From positions 1 to 64,000 of the forward strand of contig JAUZRZ010000026.1 of assembly GCA_030949945.1 (NCBI GenBank): 64,000 bases of DNA, given 5' to 3'. The stretch's first letter is position 1. The number at the start of each line of letters is the position of its first letter. A program made the position numbers and the translations under genes. Positions 36,901 to 47,233 of this stretch are shown here, in pieces. The notes below the pieces were generated by a model. It was not told where the DNA came from. It saw only the letters and a list, made by a program, of their open reading frames with translations, and searched no databases. This DNA is from Sulfurimonas sp. (GTDB lineage: Bacteria; Campylobacterota; Campylobacteria; Campylobacterales; Sulfurimonadaceae).

Positions 36901-37294
36901 TCAAGAACTTGATGTTGCAGAAGTTTCACAATACCAAGCAGATGTTCTCATAGCTAAAAAAAGTCTCTTTGAAGCCAAGTTCTTTGCTAAAATTTTAGAT
37001 AAACTAAGTTATACTTACGAGATTGCAAATACAACAGCAGATATAGAATCTAAAATTGATGAGAATTCGTACAAGGTAGTTTTACTTGACAAAGAATGTG
37101 AAGGACTGAATCTTGAAAATTTCTCTAAATTGCTAAAAGAAAGCAACACACAGAGAGCTCTAGAATCAAAACTTATTTTAATAACAGATCCATCATCACA
37201 AGAAGACTCAAGTGATGCGAACTATGCTGATGAATCAGTTAAAAATACACTCAGTAAAGATTTACTTAGACTACTGATAGAAAAATTTATATAA
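33920..37294 (+). CDS. NIT-domain hybrid sensor histidine kinase with several receiver domains
   Basis: The 1,124-residue inner-membrane kinase has one N-terminal helix (about 13-33), a periplasmic NIT-like region (ISRERGMTVMYLG ... RSLIKQRGVVDEVF), a second helix (about 315-335), HisKA with NMSHEIRTPLNG (His about 413) and a HATPase (INLLSNAVKFT, GTGLGLTIS). A degenerate receiver follows, then a canonical receiver (Asp about 836 in IFMDIQMP). After an acidic repeat region comes a last degenerate receiver that keeps LLDKE but lacks the acidic pair. NIT domains sense nitrate or nitrite in some proteins; the ligand here is unknown. Confidence 0.92.
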   Translation: MQLGLKNRLRLISLLPIIILISISSYFVFNSYDNYIAAQLLQDKLSENRELNKLVNNISRERGMTVMYLGNSSPNTLRSLIKQRGVVDEVFEKYLQHVDSKEVLHDHSQGVSNCQTCNDVASLQTYFTKIIQTRKLVDEHKTNFKDVYENVYGRAQHTAVTQLEEITSNQIDSKINAYATQYISLVQTNEYTSDERDFISFAISRSTEFEEEEINEWITLIAKADALNYSRVNDPELLSKLDEIFKNEDSLELFDDINTERAGIIFASLEGEYEITSGIWFAMLSEKINTISAAENTILSAMDERAVVVKADALQFLTITLTIWLVSIILAILGFLLSNEIARNIKNLEHVLKRVAADTAEDEESIDINLHTTKGTSEAYDLLERIIEQTRHDKESAQEASEAKSMFLANMSHEIRTPLNGIVGFTELLKDTGLKEEQTEFVEIIEKSSENLLEIINNILDLSKIESNKLEIEDIAFNPAEEFESAVDVYAVRASEKHIDLGCFIDPQLENPIKGDPTKIKEVLINLLSNAVKFTSSSGIINVDIRKLDSAQEGITRVRFEVQDSGIGVTSEQKAKIFDAFSQADTSITRKYGGTGLGLTISSRFIELMGGQLDLHSEPGEGTTFFFTIDFEEIETLNESVKGTFSSINALVLESAHKTKRQDVYLREYLDFYGVSYTSFKDASELEILQHQVNYDLIIVDYDYADEDALKHYSALPQELILLTKSYFMKKIDSMHLDIFKTLYEPLNNSKLRQTLDNIHSENFSAKRAKKINRKKFNAETSRFNANVLIAEDNIINQKLIKRTLEDLGLTITIASNGLEAFQKRKDGNFDLIFMDIQMPYLDGMEATKEILEYEEDYNQPHVPILALTANALKGDRERFLEAGLDEYTTKPLVRSEIISLLNHFLADYIVEVDAVPDNIEDLQTKSEPEEEQEVEPEVEPEPEVEAPVEQDIESEVEPEPEVEAPVEQDIESEVEPEPEVEAPVEQDLEPEVPQELDVAEVSQYQADVLIAKKSLFEAKFFAKILDKLSYTYEIANTTADIESKIDENSYKVVLLDKECEGLNLENFSKLLKESNTQRALESKLILITDPSSQEDSSDANYADESVKNTLSKDLLRLLIEKFI
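36731..36892 (+). repeat. three tandem 54-nt repeats inside the hybrid kinase
   Basis: Three nearly identical 54-base units encode 18 residues each (EVEPEPEVEAPVEQDIES). The third differs at a few positions near its end. They form an acidic, proline-rich linker between the canonical receiver and the final degenerate one. Copy number could vary without loss of frame. Confidence 0.95.
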
Positions 37295-37307
37295 AGGAGA
37301 GTAAAAT

Positions 37308-37685
37308 ATGCAAAGAGATGACCTCGTTGTTTTAGCTGTAGATGATGACTTAATTAACCTAAAGTTACTCAAATCAATGCTTGGAAAAAGTGGAAAAGTA
37401 AAAGAGGTTATAGAAGCTAAAAATGGTTCAGATGCAATTGGTCATTTAAAAAGTCGTGATGATATAGACCTTATACTTCTTGATATTATAATGCCTATCA
37501 TGGGTGGAATAGATATGTTAAAAGTTGTACGAGCAGATGATAATCTCCGTCAACTTCCTATAATTGTACTTACAACTGATGAAACAAAAAAAGCTGAAGC
37601 CCTTGACTGTGGTGCAAATGGATTTTTAATGAAACCAATTAGAAATGAAGAACTGCTAAAAAAAATAGCAACTGTAATCGTCTAA
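37308..37685 (+). CDS. single-domain response regulator (CheY-like)
   Basis: The 125-residue protein is a lone receiver domain with the acidic pair in LAVDDDLINLKLL, phosphoacceptor at about Asp59 (LILLDIIMP), the Thr in VLTTDE and the conserved lysine in FLMKPI. It has no output domain, so it must act by protein contact. It follows the hybrid kinase by 13 bases and ends the phosphorelay operon at a hairpin. Confidence 0.93.
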   Translation: MQRDDLVVLAVDDDLINLKLLKSMLGKSGKVKEVIEAKNGSDAIGHLKSRDDIDLILLDIIMPIMGGIDMLKVVRADDNLRQLPIIVLTTDETKKAEALDCGANGFLMKPIRNEELLKKIATVIV

Positions 37686-37689
37686 ACCA

Positions 37690-37710
37690 TTAGGGAGATC
37701 TTCTCCCTAA
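37690..37710. terminator. bidirectional hairpin between convergent operons
   Basis: A perfect 9-bp stem TTAGGGAGA / TCTCCCTAA with a 3-base loop lies between the receiver gene (plus) and lon (minus), five bases from one stop and seven from the other. The flanks are AT-rich but not strongly U-tracted on either side. Confidence 0.65.
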
Positions 37711-37716
37711 ATAATT

Positions 37717-40133
37717 CTAAACTAAAACTTGTTTTAATACTTCCTCAATACGAGTAACACCCACAATTTCCATAGCATTTTGCACCTCTTTTGGAATATC
37801 ATCCAAATCACGTTCATAATTTTTTGCAGGAATTAAAACTTTTGTCATACCTGCTTTATGTGCAGCAATAAGTTTTTCTTTTAATCCACCAATAGGTAAT
37901 GCATCTCCACTTAATGAGACTTCACCAGTCATCGCAACCTCTGAGCGTACTTTTTTTCCACTCAATATAGAAGCTATTACACTGCACATAGCTAAACCTG
38001 CACTAGGTCCATCTTTTGGAGTAGCACCATCTGGAACATGTATATGCAAATCATAGCGCTTGTAGACTTCACTGGCATCCATTTTAACATCATCTTCTTT
38101 CTCGTTAAATGTCATAGGAATTTGATCTGGAGCTATTTTTAACTTTCTTGTATCAATAAGAGTTTTAACAACACTCATAGCAATTCTTGCTGATTCTTTC
38201 ATTACATCGCCAAGACTACCAGTGAGCTGCATACCACCCTTACCTTTAATTCTGATTGACTCTATTTTTAAAACATCTCCTCCAACTGCTGTCCATGCAA
38301 GACCATTTACAACACCAACAACAGGAACTTTATCAGTTATTTCAATTTCAAACACTGACTTATCAAAAAAATCTTTCAGGTTTTTGAGAGTAACAGATAC
38401 TTTTTTTGTACCTGAGTCTTGTAAAATACTTTGTGCTACCCTACGACTCATATCTGCTATACGACGTCTCAGGTTACGTACACCTGCTTCTCTTGTATAA
38501 CTATGGATAAGCTCTTTTAATGCTGCTTTAGAGATACTCAGTTCACTCTTTTTAAGACCATGTTTTTTAAGCTCTTGAGGGATAAGATAACGAGATGCTA
38601 TCTCATACTTTTCTTGTGGAGTATATGAGCTAACAGCTATAAACTCCATTCTATCACGAAGTGGGGCAGGAATACGACCAACATCATTTGCTGTTGCTAT
38701 AAAAATAGCATTTGACAGATCTAGGTTAAAGTTAAGATAGTAGTCTCTAAACTCACTATTTTGTTCAGGGTCTAGTATCTCTAAAAGTGCTGCTGTTGGG
38801 TCACCGTGAGTAGAACGAGAAACTTTATCTATCTCATCTAAAACGATAACAGGGTTCATTTTTTTAGCATCGATTAAACCTTGAGTAATTCGTCCAGGCA
38901 TTGCTCCCACATAAGTTCTACGATGACCACGAAGTTCATTTACATCTTCTAGTCCACCCAAAGCAATACGAATAAGAGGTCTTTTTAAAGCAGTAGCTAT
39001 CGAGTTAGCAAGTGAAGTTTTACCAACACCTGGAGGTCCACTAAAACAGAGGATTGCTCCTGCTGTCTTTTTATTACTTATGCCACGAAGTTCCAGTAAC
39101 TCTTTGACTGCAAAGTACTCAACTATACGTTTTTTGGTTTTTCAAGAGAAAAGTGATCTTTATCTAGTTGTGCTTTTACATTATCTATATGCAAAGATTT
39201 TTTAGAGAGATTTCCAAAAGGTATATCTAAAACCCAGTCAAGATAAGTTTGAGTCATAGAGGCATCTGAAGAGTCAGGGTGCATACGCGCAAAACGTTCA
39301 AGCTGTTTGTTGACTTCTTTATATGCATCTGCATTCATCTTTTTCTTTTTTGATTCTAGTTTAGCTCTGTACTCCTCTATCTCTTCATCACGAGAAGTGT
39401 CAGTTCCTAGCTCTTTTTGAATCTGTTTGAGTTGTTCTTTTAAAAAGTACTCTTTGTTTACTTTTTCTATATGAGTGTGTACTTTTGTGCGTATCTCTTT
39501 TTGAAGTTTATTCGCTTCTATTTCATCTATGAGATAATCTATAAGATCTAAAAATCTTTTTTCAGTATCTTGTTCAACAAAAAGTGCATAAGCTTGCTCT
39601 TTTTTTAGCTTCACAGTTGAGCAAATTAAGTCTATCACCCTATTGTGATCATGGTTTTCTTCTATAGTTCGAAGTAAATCAGGGGGGAAGTAACCACTCA
39701 CAGCAGAGAGTGTTCTAACCTTTTCACGGACTACTTCTAAAATAGCATCAATTTTAAGTGTGTGTACTTCTGTTGGCTCCATAATATCTACATGAGCTAT
39801 TAGTGGCTCAGTTGAGACTTCATTTATACTTTTTGCACGTGCAAGTCCTTGAAAAAGCACTTTAACTCGACCATCAGGAAGAGCAACTTTTCTCATAATA
39901 GACCCAACTACTCCAGCATCATAAAGAGAGTCATATTCTCTCTCTCCCTCTTTACCTGCTTTTGTTGTACAAACAATAACTAAAGAGTTATCTTCAATAG
40001 CTTTTGTTGCTGCGTTTATATTCTTCTCATCACTTAAAAAAAGTGGACTTATCATAAATGGGTATAAAAAAAGTTCATCCTCTGCTATCACTGGTAAATC
40101 TGCTGGAAATTCTCCATAATTACTTAATTTCAT
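37717..40133 (-). CDS. lon: ATP-dependent Lon protease, with one missing base
   Basis: Lon degrades misfolded and regulatory proteins in the cytoplasm. The N-terminal LON domain (DLPVIAEDELFLYPFMISPL) is followed by a coiled coil, the AAA module with Walker A SGPPGVGKTSLA and ELRGHRRTYVGAMPGRI, and the Ser-Lys protease domain with GPSAGLAM. The frame breaks at a 6-A run near 39130; a seventh A gives KPKKRIVEYFAVKELLEL. Corrected length is about 805 residues, normal for Lon. Confidence 0.96.
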
Positions 40134-40157
40134 AAATTTGTGTCCTTTATTAAAATA

Positions 40158-40891
40158 TTATTTATTTTCTTCATCATCTGTTATAGAGTTACGTGAAACA
40201 ACACTTCTAGTGTCAGGTATAAGATAGCCGTACCAGCTCTCTGTACCATCACCTTCAAACCACTCTTTATACCAAGGCGAATTTGCACGCTCTATCTCAT
40301 CCCATACTATCCATGGTTGTGGTTTTATTGCCTTGTAGTATGCCGCACTTTTAGGTTTATCTATACGTTCATACAAATCTGCAATCGTTTCATTTAATGC
40401 CGCATCCGCCATGTAAAGGTTTGTAGCCATTGTATCTACAATACTATAATACATAGAGTTAGGATAATTTGCTTTAAACTTTTCAGACTCAGCAATCGCC
40501 TCGCCTATCAGTACTTGATCACGACGAGGATTTGGCAGTGCCATATACTTCGCTTTTATCTTTAAAAACTCTGCAAACTCTTTCTCATTAGAGTTTGCAT
40601 AGCGTTTACATACTCATCTAAAAAGTGTTCTGTAAGAAGATACTCTTCATAATGCATATGAGCAATAGCAAGTATCATAGTCGCTTCAGGAAGCAAAGGA
40701 GAACCTATATGCTCCCCTTGTAAAGAGGAGTAATAGTTATCCGCCTTATCTATACTTCCCTCAGAAATCGATTCAATTATCTTAGCATACCAATAGACAG
40801 CAGGCTTGTTATACTCTTCTAGTTCTTTAGAACAAGAGGTCAAAAATGTCAGGGAGAATATGGCAAGTAAAAAAACTATTCTTTTTTTCAT
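40158..40891 (-). CDS. bamD: outer membrane assembly lipoprotein BamD, with one missing base
   Basis: BamD is the essential lipoprotein of the BAM complex that folds outer-membrane barrels. It has a signal peptide with lipobox FLTSC and TPR-like helical repeats (KPAVYWYAKIIESISEGSID, PEATMILAIAHMHYEEY). A missing A near 40605 breaks the frame; restoring it gives EYVKRYANSNEKEFAEFLKI and about 244 residues. The ATG is 24 bases upstream of lon in the same direction, so they may be co-transcribed. Confidence 0.9.
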
Positions 40892-41080
40892 TAAAATTTA
40901 TTCCTATAATTAATTGTACTCTTATTCTATCTAAAAGAGCTATAGTTCTCATTAAAGTTTATAAAATAATTAAAGGTATTGGATGATTTTAAAAATGATA
41001 TTTATTCTTTCCTTCTAGAATTACAAATATTAATATATACTTTATATCATTGTTGCTAAAATAGCTCAAAGGATTTTACT

Positions 41081-41869
41081 ATGCAAAATATCGATTATAT
41101 AAACATCAATACAGAGACTCTTTCTAATAGAATTTTTTATGCCTTCGTACTGAGCGAAATACTTTTTTTTATACTTGATATCATAATCAACTACAATAGA
41201 GCTATTGACTATGGACCTGTCCGAAGACTTTTTAATACCGCTAGAGAAGACAGTCTCTCCTCGTGGTTTATGACAGCTCAAACACTATTAACTGCACTTA
41301 CATTATGGCTTATTACATACCTATATTCACATAACAAAGAAAGGAAAAACTTTATACAGAGAGGGTGGCTTATACTTGCTCTATTTTTTACTTATTTAGC
41401 AGCTGATGATGGTGCAAAAATTCATGAAAGACTAGGATCTACCTTTAAACTGTTTATGCAAGAACAATCTCAACTTGAAAATTCATTCGCTCCATTTTAT
41501 GCTTACTTTCCAAGTTATCCCTGGCAATTCCTATTACTTCCTTTTTTTGGTGCGATGGGTATATTTATGTTAATATTTTTATGGAGAGTTTTTGGGAAGA
41601 GTACTTCAATGATAAAAATAGTTCTAGCATTAGGATTTCTTTCAACAGCTGTTGTTCTAGATTTTATTGAAGGATTAGATAAAAACTCTCCTCTTAACTT
41701 ATACTCTTTACTTAGTGAGTATTATCATTTAAGAGACTACACAGTAAGCCACTTTGCTAAGTCTATAGAGGAAACTTTTGAGATGCTTGGAATGACACTC
41801 TTTTTACACACATTTATTAGCCAACTCTCAAGAGTGACTAATAAAAAAATATTATTTAGTGAGAACTAA
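41081..41869 (+). CDS. multi-pass membrane protein of unknown function
   Basis: The 262-residue protein has about six hydrophobic segments. Notable polar spots near or in membrane helices are AADDGAKIHERLG (about residues 107-119) and, near the C-terminus, EETFEMLGM. This acidic-His / Glu-Glu pattern could bind metal or protons, but I do not recognise a characterised family. It is convergent with the DSNSD-repeat gene, 15 bases away, and has its own upstream region of about 190 bases shared with bamD. Confidence 0.8.
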   Translation: MQNIDYININTETLSNRIFYAFVLSEILFFILDIIINYNRAIDYGPVRRLFNTAREDSLSSWFMTAQTLLTALTLWLITYLYSHNKERKNFIQRGWLILALFFTYLAADDGAKIHERLGSTFKLFMQEQSQLENSFAPFYAYFPSYPWQFLLLPFFGAMGIFMLIFLWRVFGKSTSMIKIVLALGFLSTAVVLDFIEGLDKNSPLNLYSLLSEYYHLRDYTVSHFAKSIEETFEMLGMTLFLHTFISQLSRVTNKKILFSEN

Positions 41870-41884
41870 AAATATCACTTATGC

Positions 41885-42460
41885 TTATTTCCCACCCATT
41901 ATTGATGGAGAGTAATGCATATTACCAATTCTTTCGCTTGGACAGATACACTCTTTTTGACATGCTCTCATCTGTGCAGGCATATTAGCTTTTGTCCCTT
42001 TATGTACACCATGTTTCATAACACATTTCATAATACACGGTCTCATCCCTTTCCAGTATCTAAAAGCCTTATTCATTTTATCGTCATCACTGTTTGAATC
42101 ATCACTGTTTGAATCATCACTGTTTGAATCATCACTGTTTGAATCATCACTGTTTGAATCATCACTGTTTGAATCATCACTGTTTGAATCATCACTGTTT
42201 GAATCATCACTGTTTGAATCATCACTGTTTGAATCATCACTGTTTGAATCATCATCATACATCTTTTTCATGCATTTAGTGTACGGAATAGATTTCTTTC
42301 CGCACCCAAAATCATCTTCAGTTAACACAACTCCTAAATCAATTACTGAATCTGGAGTCACTACATCAATATCTGAATCAGAAATTGTATCTTTCAAGTT
42401 TGATGCACTTAACACTAATGTGATTGCAAATGTCATTGCTAATAAAACAATTTTTTTCAT
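41885..42460 (-). CDS. secreted acidic repeat protein with cysteine-rich tail
   Basis: The 191-residue product has a signal peptide (MKKIVLLAMTFAITLVLSAS) and a short region with GCGKKSIPYTKC. Eleven identical DSNSD pentapeptides follow, then a basic tail with six cysteines (RPCIMKCVMKH and CQKECICPSE among them). The repeat would be highly acidic and disordered and could bind calcium or act as a spacer. I know no family match. It is divergent from the large secreted-protein gene. Confidence 0.75.
   Translation of the reverse strand: MKKIVLLAMTFAITLVLSASNLKDTISDSDIDVVTPDSVIDLGVVLTEDDFGCGKKSIPYTKCMKKMYDDDSNSDDSNSDDSNSDDSNSDDSNSDDSNSDDSNSDDSNSDDSNSDDSNSDDSNSDDDKMNKAFRYWKGMRPCIMKCVMKHGVHKGTKANMPAQMRACQKECICPSERIGNMHYSPSIMGGK
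42091..42255 (-). repeat. eleven-copy 15-nt tandem repeat
   Basis: A perfect 15-base unit is repeated eleven times without divergence until the last bases of the final unit, encoding (DSNSD)11 in the gene at 41885-42460. Identity at the DNA level, including silent positions, points to recent expansion or ongoing slippage. All units are in frame, so copy changes alter only length. Confidence 0.97.
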
Positions 42461-42620
42461 TCTATACTTCCTTATTTTGATTTAACCTGATTTGAAATTT
42501 ACAATAATAAATATTTATGTTATCTTAAATTATTTTATTAAATATTAATCATATATAAAAATAAAGTTAATAAAAGGATATAATAAGAATATTTTACTTA
42601 ATGTTTCATAAGGATTATCC

Positions 42621-45600
42621 ATGTATTTTCTTTTCCCACTTCTTATTATTTTTTCTTTTTCTTCTTCACTTGTATTATCCGCAGAAATAAAGTTTCAAGA
42701 TACACAGCCATATTCTACTGAAGTCTACGGTAACATAATAATGACAGGAAATACTATACTAGAGCTTGATAATTCTAAAAATAAAAATAATGAGAACTTT
42801 TTTATATCCGATGATAGCTTAGCATATGGACGATATATTACGGATGGACTCATTCAAGATGTCTGGACAGGTATATGGACAGATGTTTCAAGTTCAGAAG
42901 CAAATAACTTTGCATATATGCGATATATAGACATAGACAATAATGATACAACCTTTAATTCATCTTCATCAACATTAAGTATACCTGCAGGAAGTACTAT
43001 TATATTTGCTAGACTATATTGGTCAGGTATGCTCCACAACTATGCTGATGGTTCTTCACTAGAGGATGAGCGAGACACTTCTAAGTCACTAAGCCTAACA
43101 GTAGAAGGCACAACATACCCACTTGTTGTAACAGTAAATGGCTATTCCGATACAGAAGGTTGGACTGATATATATTCTGAAATAACTAATACAATCTCGG
43201 GAAACACCTTGCGGTACTCACGCTACAATGCTTATATAGATGTTACAGATAAATTTAGCACTTTAAACTTTAATGAAAGTGCAATCAATGTAACAGTTTC
43301 AAATCTACTTTCTATGGAGGGTTGGATACGTAACTATGGGAACTATGGAGCATGGAGCCTTGCTATTATATATAAAAATTCTAATGAAACTTATAAACAC
43401 ATTTCACTATATACTGGTTATGAAGAAGTTTATGACAATACTATATCTATAAATATTAACGGCTTTTTAACACCAAAAAGTTCTGATGTTATTTCTACAC
43501 TTTCTGTATTTTCAGTTGAGGGAGAGAAAACTACAGACTTTGGAGAAGACTATTTTAAGGCTGCAGATAACTCGGGGACACTATTCGATGTTACATCTAA
43601 CTCAATTTATCCCAATGCTAAAACGAATATTTTCGACTCAACTATTACAAATAATGAAACACAGACACCAAATATTTCTAATACTATGGGTATTGATATT
43701 GATACATTTAGTATTGGTGCTGATGGTAATACTTCTCATCCTCAAATTATACAAAACAATCAGACCCAAACAACTATAGAGCTATCTTCTGGTGGAGATG
43801 CTTATATGATTAATACAATAGCTCTCTCAACAGAACTCTATGTTCCTACTTTTTGTTATGACTACTCATACAAGCAAGATAGGAACTACTTTACTGAAGA
43901 AAATGATGGACAAAATGATCCGAGAATCGTAGGAACAGTCAGTACTGGTTCCCCTGTTGAAGTATCTATTTTCTTACGAAACCTTGTTGAGTCAGATGTA
44001 AATGTAACAGACATGAATATTAGCATATCAGATATAAACACAACTCAAGCAATCTATATAGATCCTTCAACACAATTAGCAAAACTTGGTAGTGTTGCAC
44101 CATACAATGTCACACCTGCAAGCAGTAGTGATAGTTATATAAGTAATGTAGAAATTGGAAATATAGTGTCACAAGATTACTTTTACTTTTATTATCAACT
44201 CAATCCTAAACAATCAAATTTAGATATGCCGATAAATTTTACCGCTTCATACAATATCAGTTCAGGTGATACAACTATACCATATATTTTAAAACTAGGA
44301 AAAGAGATTCCTCTTTGTGATAGTACTTCATTCACTTATACCCCTACAAATGGAATTTTTAATGTAGTACATAATAACTATTACAATGAAACTACCCAAT
44401 ATTATAATCTACCCACTCAAGTCATCCAAAGAGATGCTTCTTTTAAAGTTATCGCTTTAGATCCTAATAATTATGATGCACTTAAAAATCAATCAACAAT
44501 AGTAGCAGTTGAAGCAATTGATGTAGGTGGATTTCACAATACAGATGCATCTTGTTTTGAACAGTATAATTATATTACAAACAGGGAATGGGTAGTTTTT
44601 GAAAATAATGTAAGTAGTGTTGATTTTCAGCCTTCTAATGGATTTTTTACCGAAGTGAGGGAGAACAGTGCTTTTCGAGGTCTCCTTAAATCTTACAAAT
44701 GATGGTAATGATGCCCTGGTAAACCTTAGTGGTTCAGAAACAGATGGATATTCTATTGAGAATTATACAGAGTTAACAGAAGGTTTAGATAGTTGTGCTT
44801 TACCTGTAAATGTAGATGGAACTAATACAACTAATGTTAATACAGCATGTGGAGGTAATGGAAATATTATCTCAAAATCTCAACTCAAAGCATGTATGCA
44901 ATGCCTTTATAGCATTAATACTATATTTATCTGTTCACGTGACAACTTTTCAATACGACCAGAAGCATTTTCAATACAATTTAATGACCAAAACCAAACT
45001 ACTGGTACAAATATAACACAAATTGCAAATGATATTTCAGCAGTTAATTCACCAAGTCTTAAGACACTTAATCTATCTGCAGGATACAATTATAACCTAG
45101 TTGTATCAGCAACTACATATACTAATAATATTGGATCTATTGGATACACAAAAACATTAAACTTATATACTGGAGATGAATTTTACTACTCATGGGAACC
45201 TCGTTCAATTTCTACTTCAAGCTCATGTAATGACACAAGTGATAAAACACCTTCGAACTCTGTTCGCTTTATCAATGGAACACTAGATCAGAATAGTTCA
45301 GTCGATCAAGTGGGGGAGTACCGTTTATATCTTCGTGATGTAACATGGACAAGTGTAGATTATAATCCTTTTTATATGGGACACCATATTGGAAATCATT
45401 TTTTAGATGTAAATACTCCTGACTGCATAGCTAATTCGACAGAGGTGCAGGATTCCTTATCCCTTACGAATGCGCTCCCTTTAGTAGGATGTGAGATCAG
45501 CAGTTTACATACAAATACAAATACAAATATTAGCTATGTAGACTACAATATAACAATGCATCCCTATAAATTTGATACTTCAAGTTTAACAAAAAGTATA

Positions 45601-46632
45601 CTCACGGACTTTTCAACAAATTTTTCAAACAAACCATATCTCTATACTGCTAATGTATCCAATGACAGTAATATGTCTTACCATATTCAAGGTAATATTA
45701 CAGCACAAGGTCATAATAACCTGCAGTTAAGCAATTTTGTATCAGGATGCTATGCTCAATCTTTAAGTATAAGTATTACGACATCTGATCAAACACTCAA
45801 GGATATAAACAATGATGATATTATACTGCAGTACAAAGCGTATGAATATAATACTAGTACTGAACTAATAGCACAACGAGAGGGAAATGCCACAGCTACA
45901 ACTGAACTCAATACAAGCATACCAAGTACATCATTTTTAAAAAATGCTAATGGTTCTGTCTCCACTCTTCTTAATATCAACTATAATCGAAAAAATAATG
46001 TAGCTCATAATCCAAAAACTCTCTCATTTATAACTTATAATCTCACTAATCAAAATAAAAACAATACTTTTTATGCTGACTTGCAGATAGATAAACTTCC
46101 AAAAGCTGAAAAAGATTTAAATAGTTCTATCACTTTAAACTATTACTATGCAAGAACCCATGCTCCGAGACAAAGAATAGTTGGGAATAGTAGTGATAAT
46201 ATCTTTATATATTATGAAGTGTATTGTAGTGCTTCAGGATGTGATAAAAATCTTCTCCAAGATGCACTCGATTCAAATAGTACAGATGACCCTCGATGGT
46301 TTATAAATTCAAAGCACACCCCTTCACATGGCAGTGCTGGTCTTGTTACACAAAAAAGTGCTTCCAGTGTCCTAGCATCACCTCTCTCAAACACTTCCCC
46401 AGAACTCCTAACACTAACATATGATGAGTCAAAGGGTTACCCATATAAAGCAACTATGCTAAACACTCCTAATAAATGGTTAATCTATAATAAATATCAA
46501 CCTTCTGCTACTACAAACAGTTTTGAGGTAGAATTCACTAATATTAATTCTGCATGGGCTGGTGTGCATGAAACAAATACTACAACTAATATGAATTCTT
46601 CTAATAAAACTAACAGGAGAACTATGTGGTAA
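42621..46632 (+). CDS. very large secreted surface protein, with one extra base
   Basis: The signal peptide (FLFPLLIIFSFSSSLVLSAE) leads a roughly 1,336-residue Asn/Thr/Ser-rich protein with strand-rich domains. The frame breaks near 44680, where removing one T from GCTTTTCGAG joins VRENSAF to EVSLNLTNDGND. The first half has DUF11-like extracellular features (IFARLYWSGM, NYGAWSLAIIYKN, FLRNLVESDVNVTDMNISI). The second has paired cysteines and CSRDNFSIRPEAF, a motif I associate with MshQ-like pilus proteins. The gene overlaps the first prepilin gene, so it may be a pilus-tip or surface component. Confidence 0.82.
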
Positions 46633-47233
46633 AAAGAACTGCATTTACATATATTGAACTTATATTTTCCATTGTTATTATCGCTATTACAGTTGTCTCA
46701 CTTCCAATGATGAGTCGTGTCATCTCAGATGGTATATCTTCAAGTATTGTTCAAGAAGCTATCTTCGCCGCTGCAACTGAGCTCAATGAAGTTACAACAG
46801 CACACTGGGATGATAATTCTCTTGAACCAGGAGCATCTAACTCTTTCGCAAAAGTAATAGACTTTGGTTTATGTAATAACAATAGGCTGATGCCTGGTCA
46901 CATTGAGCAAACACTACACAGAAAATGTTTAGACAGTAATATAACAAACCCATCAGATGCTTCACCAATTACGACAGTTCAGTCTTTAAATGACTATGTT
47001 CATGCATCTTCTAATATTTTTATAAATGCGATAACAGATGAAACAGGGTACAAAGAAGAATATAACTCAGCCCTTACAGTCACAAGACCAGCTAACTTTG
47101 ATGGTAATAATACAAATATTAAAAAAATAACCATCACCATAATAAAAAAAATGATAATACTACTAAGCTCACTTCATTGAGTACATACAGTGCCAATATT
47201 GGTGAAGTTGATTTTTATAAGAAGGTGTACTAA
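46626..47233 (+). CDS. type IV pilin-like protein (PilV-like), with one missing base
   Basis: The prepilin signal KRTA-FTYIELIFSIVIIAIT has the glutamate at +5 and a hydrophobic helix, with alanine instead of glycine before the cleavage site. Start is GTG 46626, overlapping the previous stop. A run of eight A near 47150 lacks one base; adding it gives KKNDNTTKLTSLSTYSANIG and an end at 47233 that overlaps the next ATG (TAATG). Corrected length is about 202 residues. Two cysteines (LCNNN, RKCLD) could form a disulfide. Confidence 0.85.

Noticed and set aside
36624-36929. Leucine/glutamine- or cysteine/serine-rich ORFs on the minus strand over the kinase repeat
   Set aside because: They are shadows of the 54-nt repeat, with no start context or support outside it.
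37717-40133. Separate short N-terminal LON-domain gene plus a Lon protease fragment
   Set aside because: One missing A at 39130 explains the split, and the Walker A region lies intact between the two frames.
40158-40891. Two small genes in place of bamD
   Set aside because: Adding one A near 40605 yields a single continuous BamD; the second frame has no plausible start of its own.
42091-42255. Tandem repeat considered as a CRISPR array
   Set aside because: Units are 15 bases with no spacers and lie within one reading frame. No cas genes are nearby.
42073-42279. ORFs encoding (MIQTV)n and (NHHCL)n repeats across the 15-nt repeat
   Set aside because: They are the other frames of the DSNSD repeat. 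Only the 41885-42460 frame has a signal peptide and continuous coding sequence on both sides.
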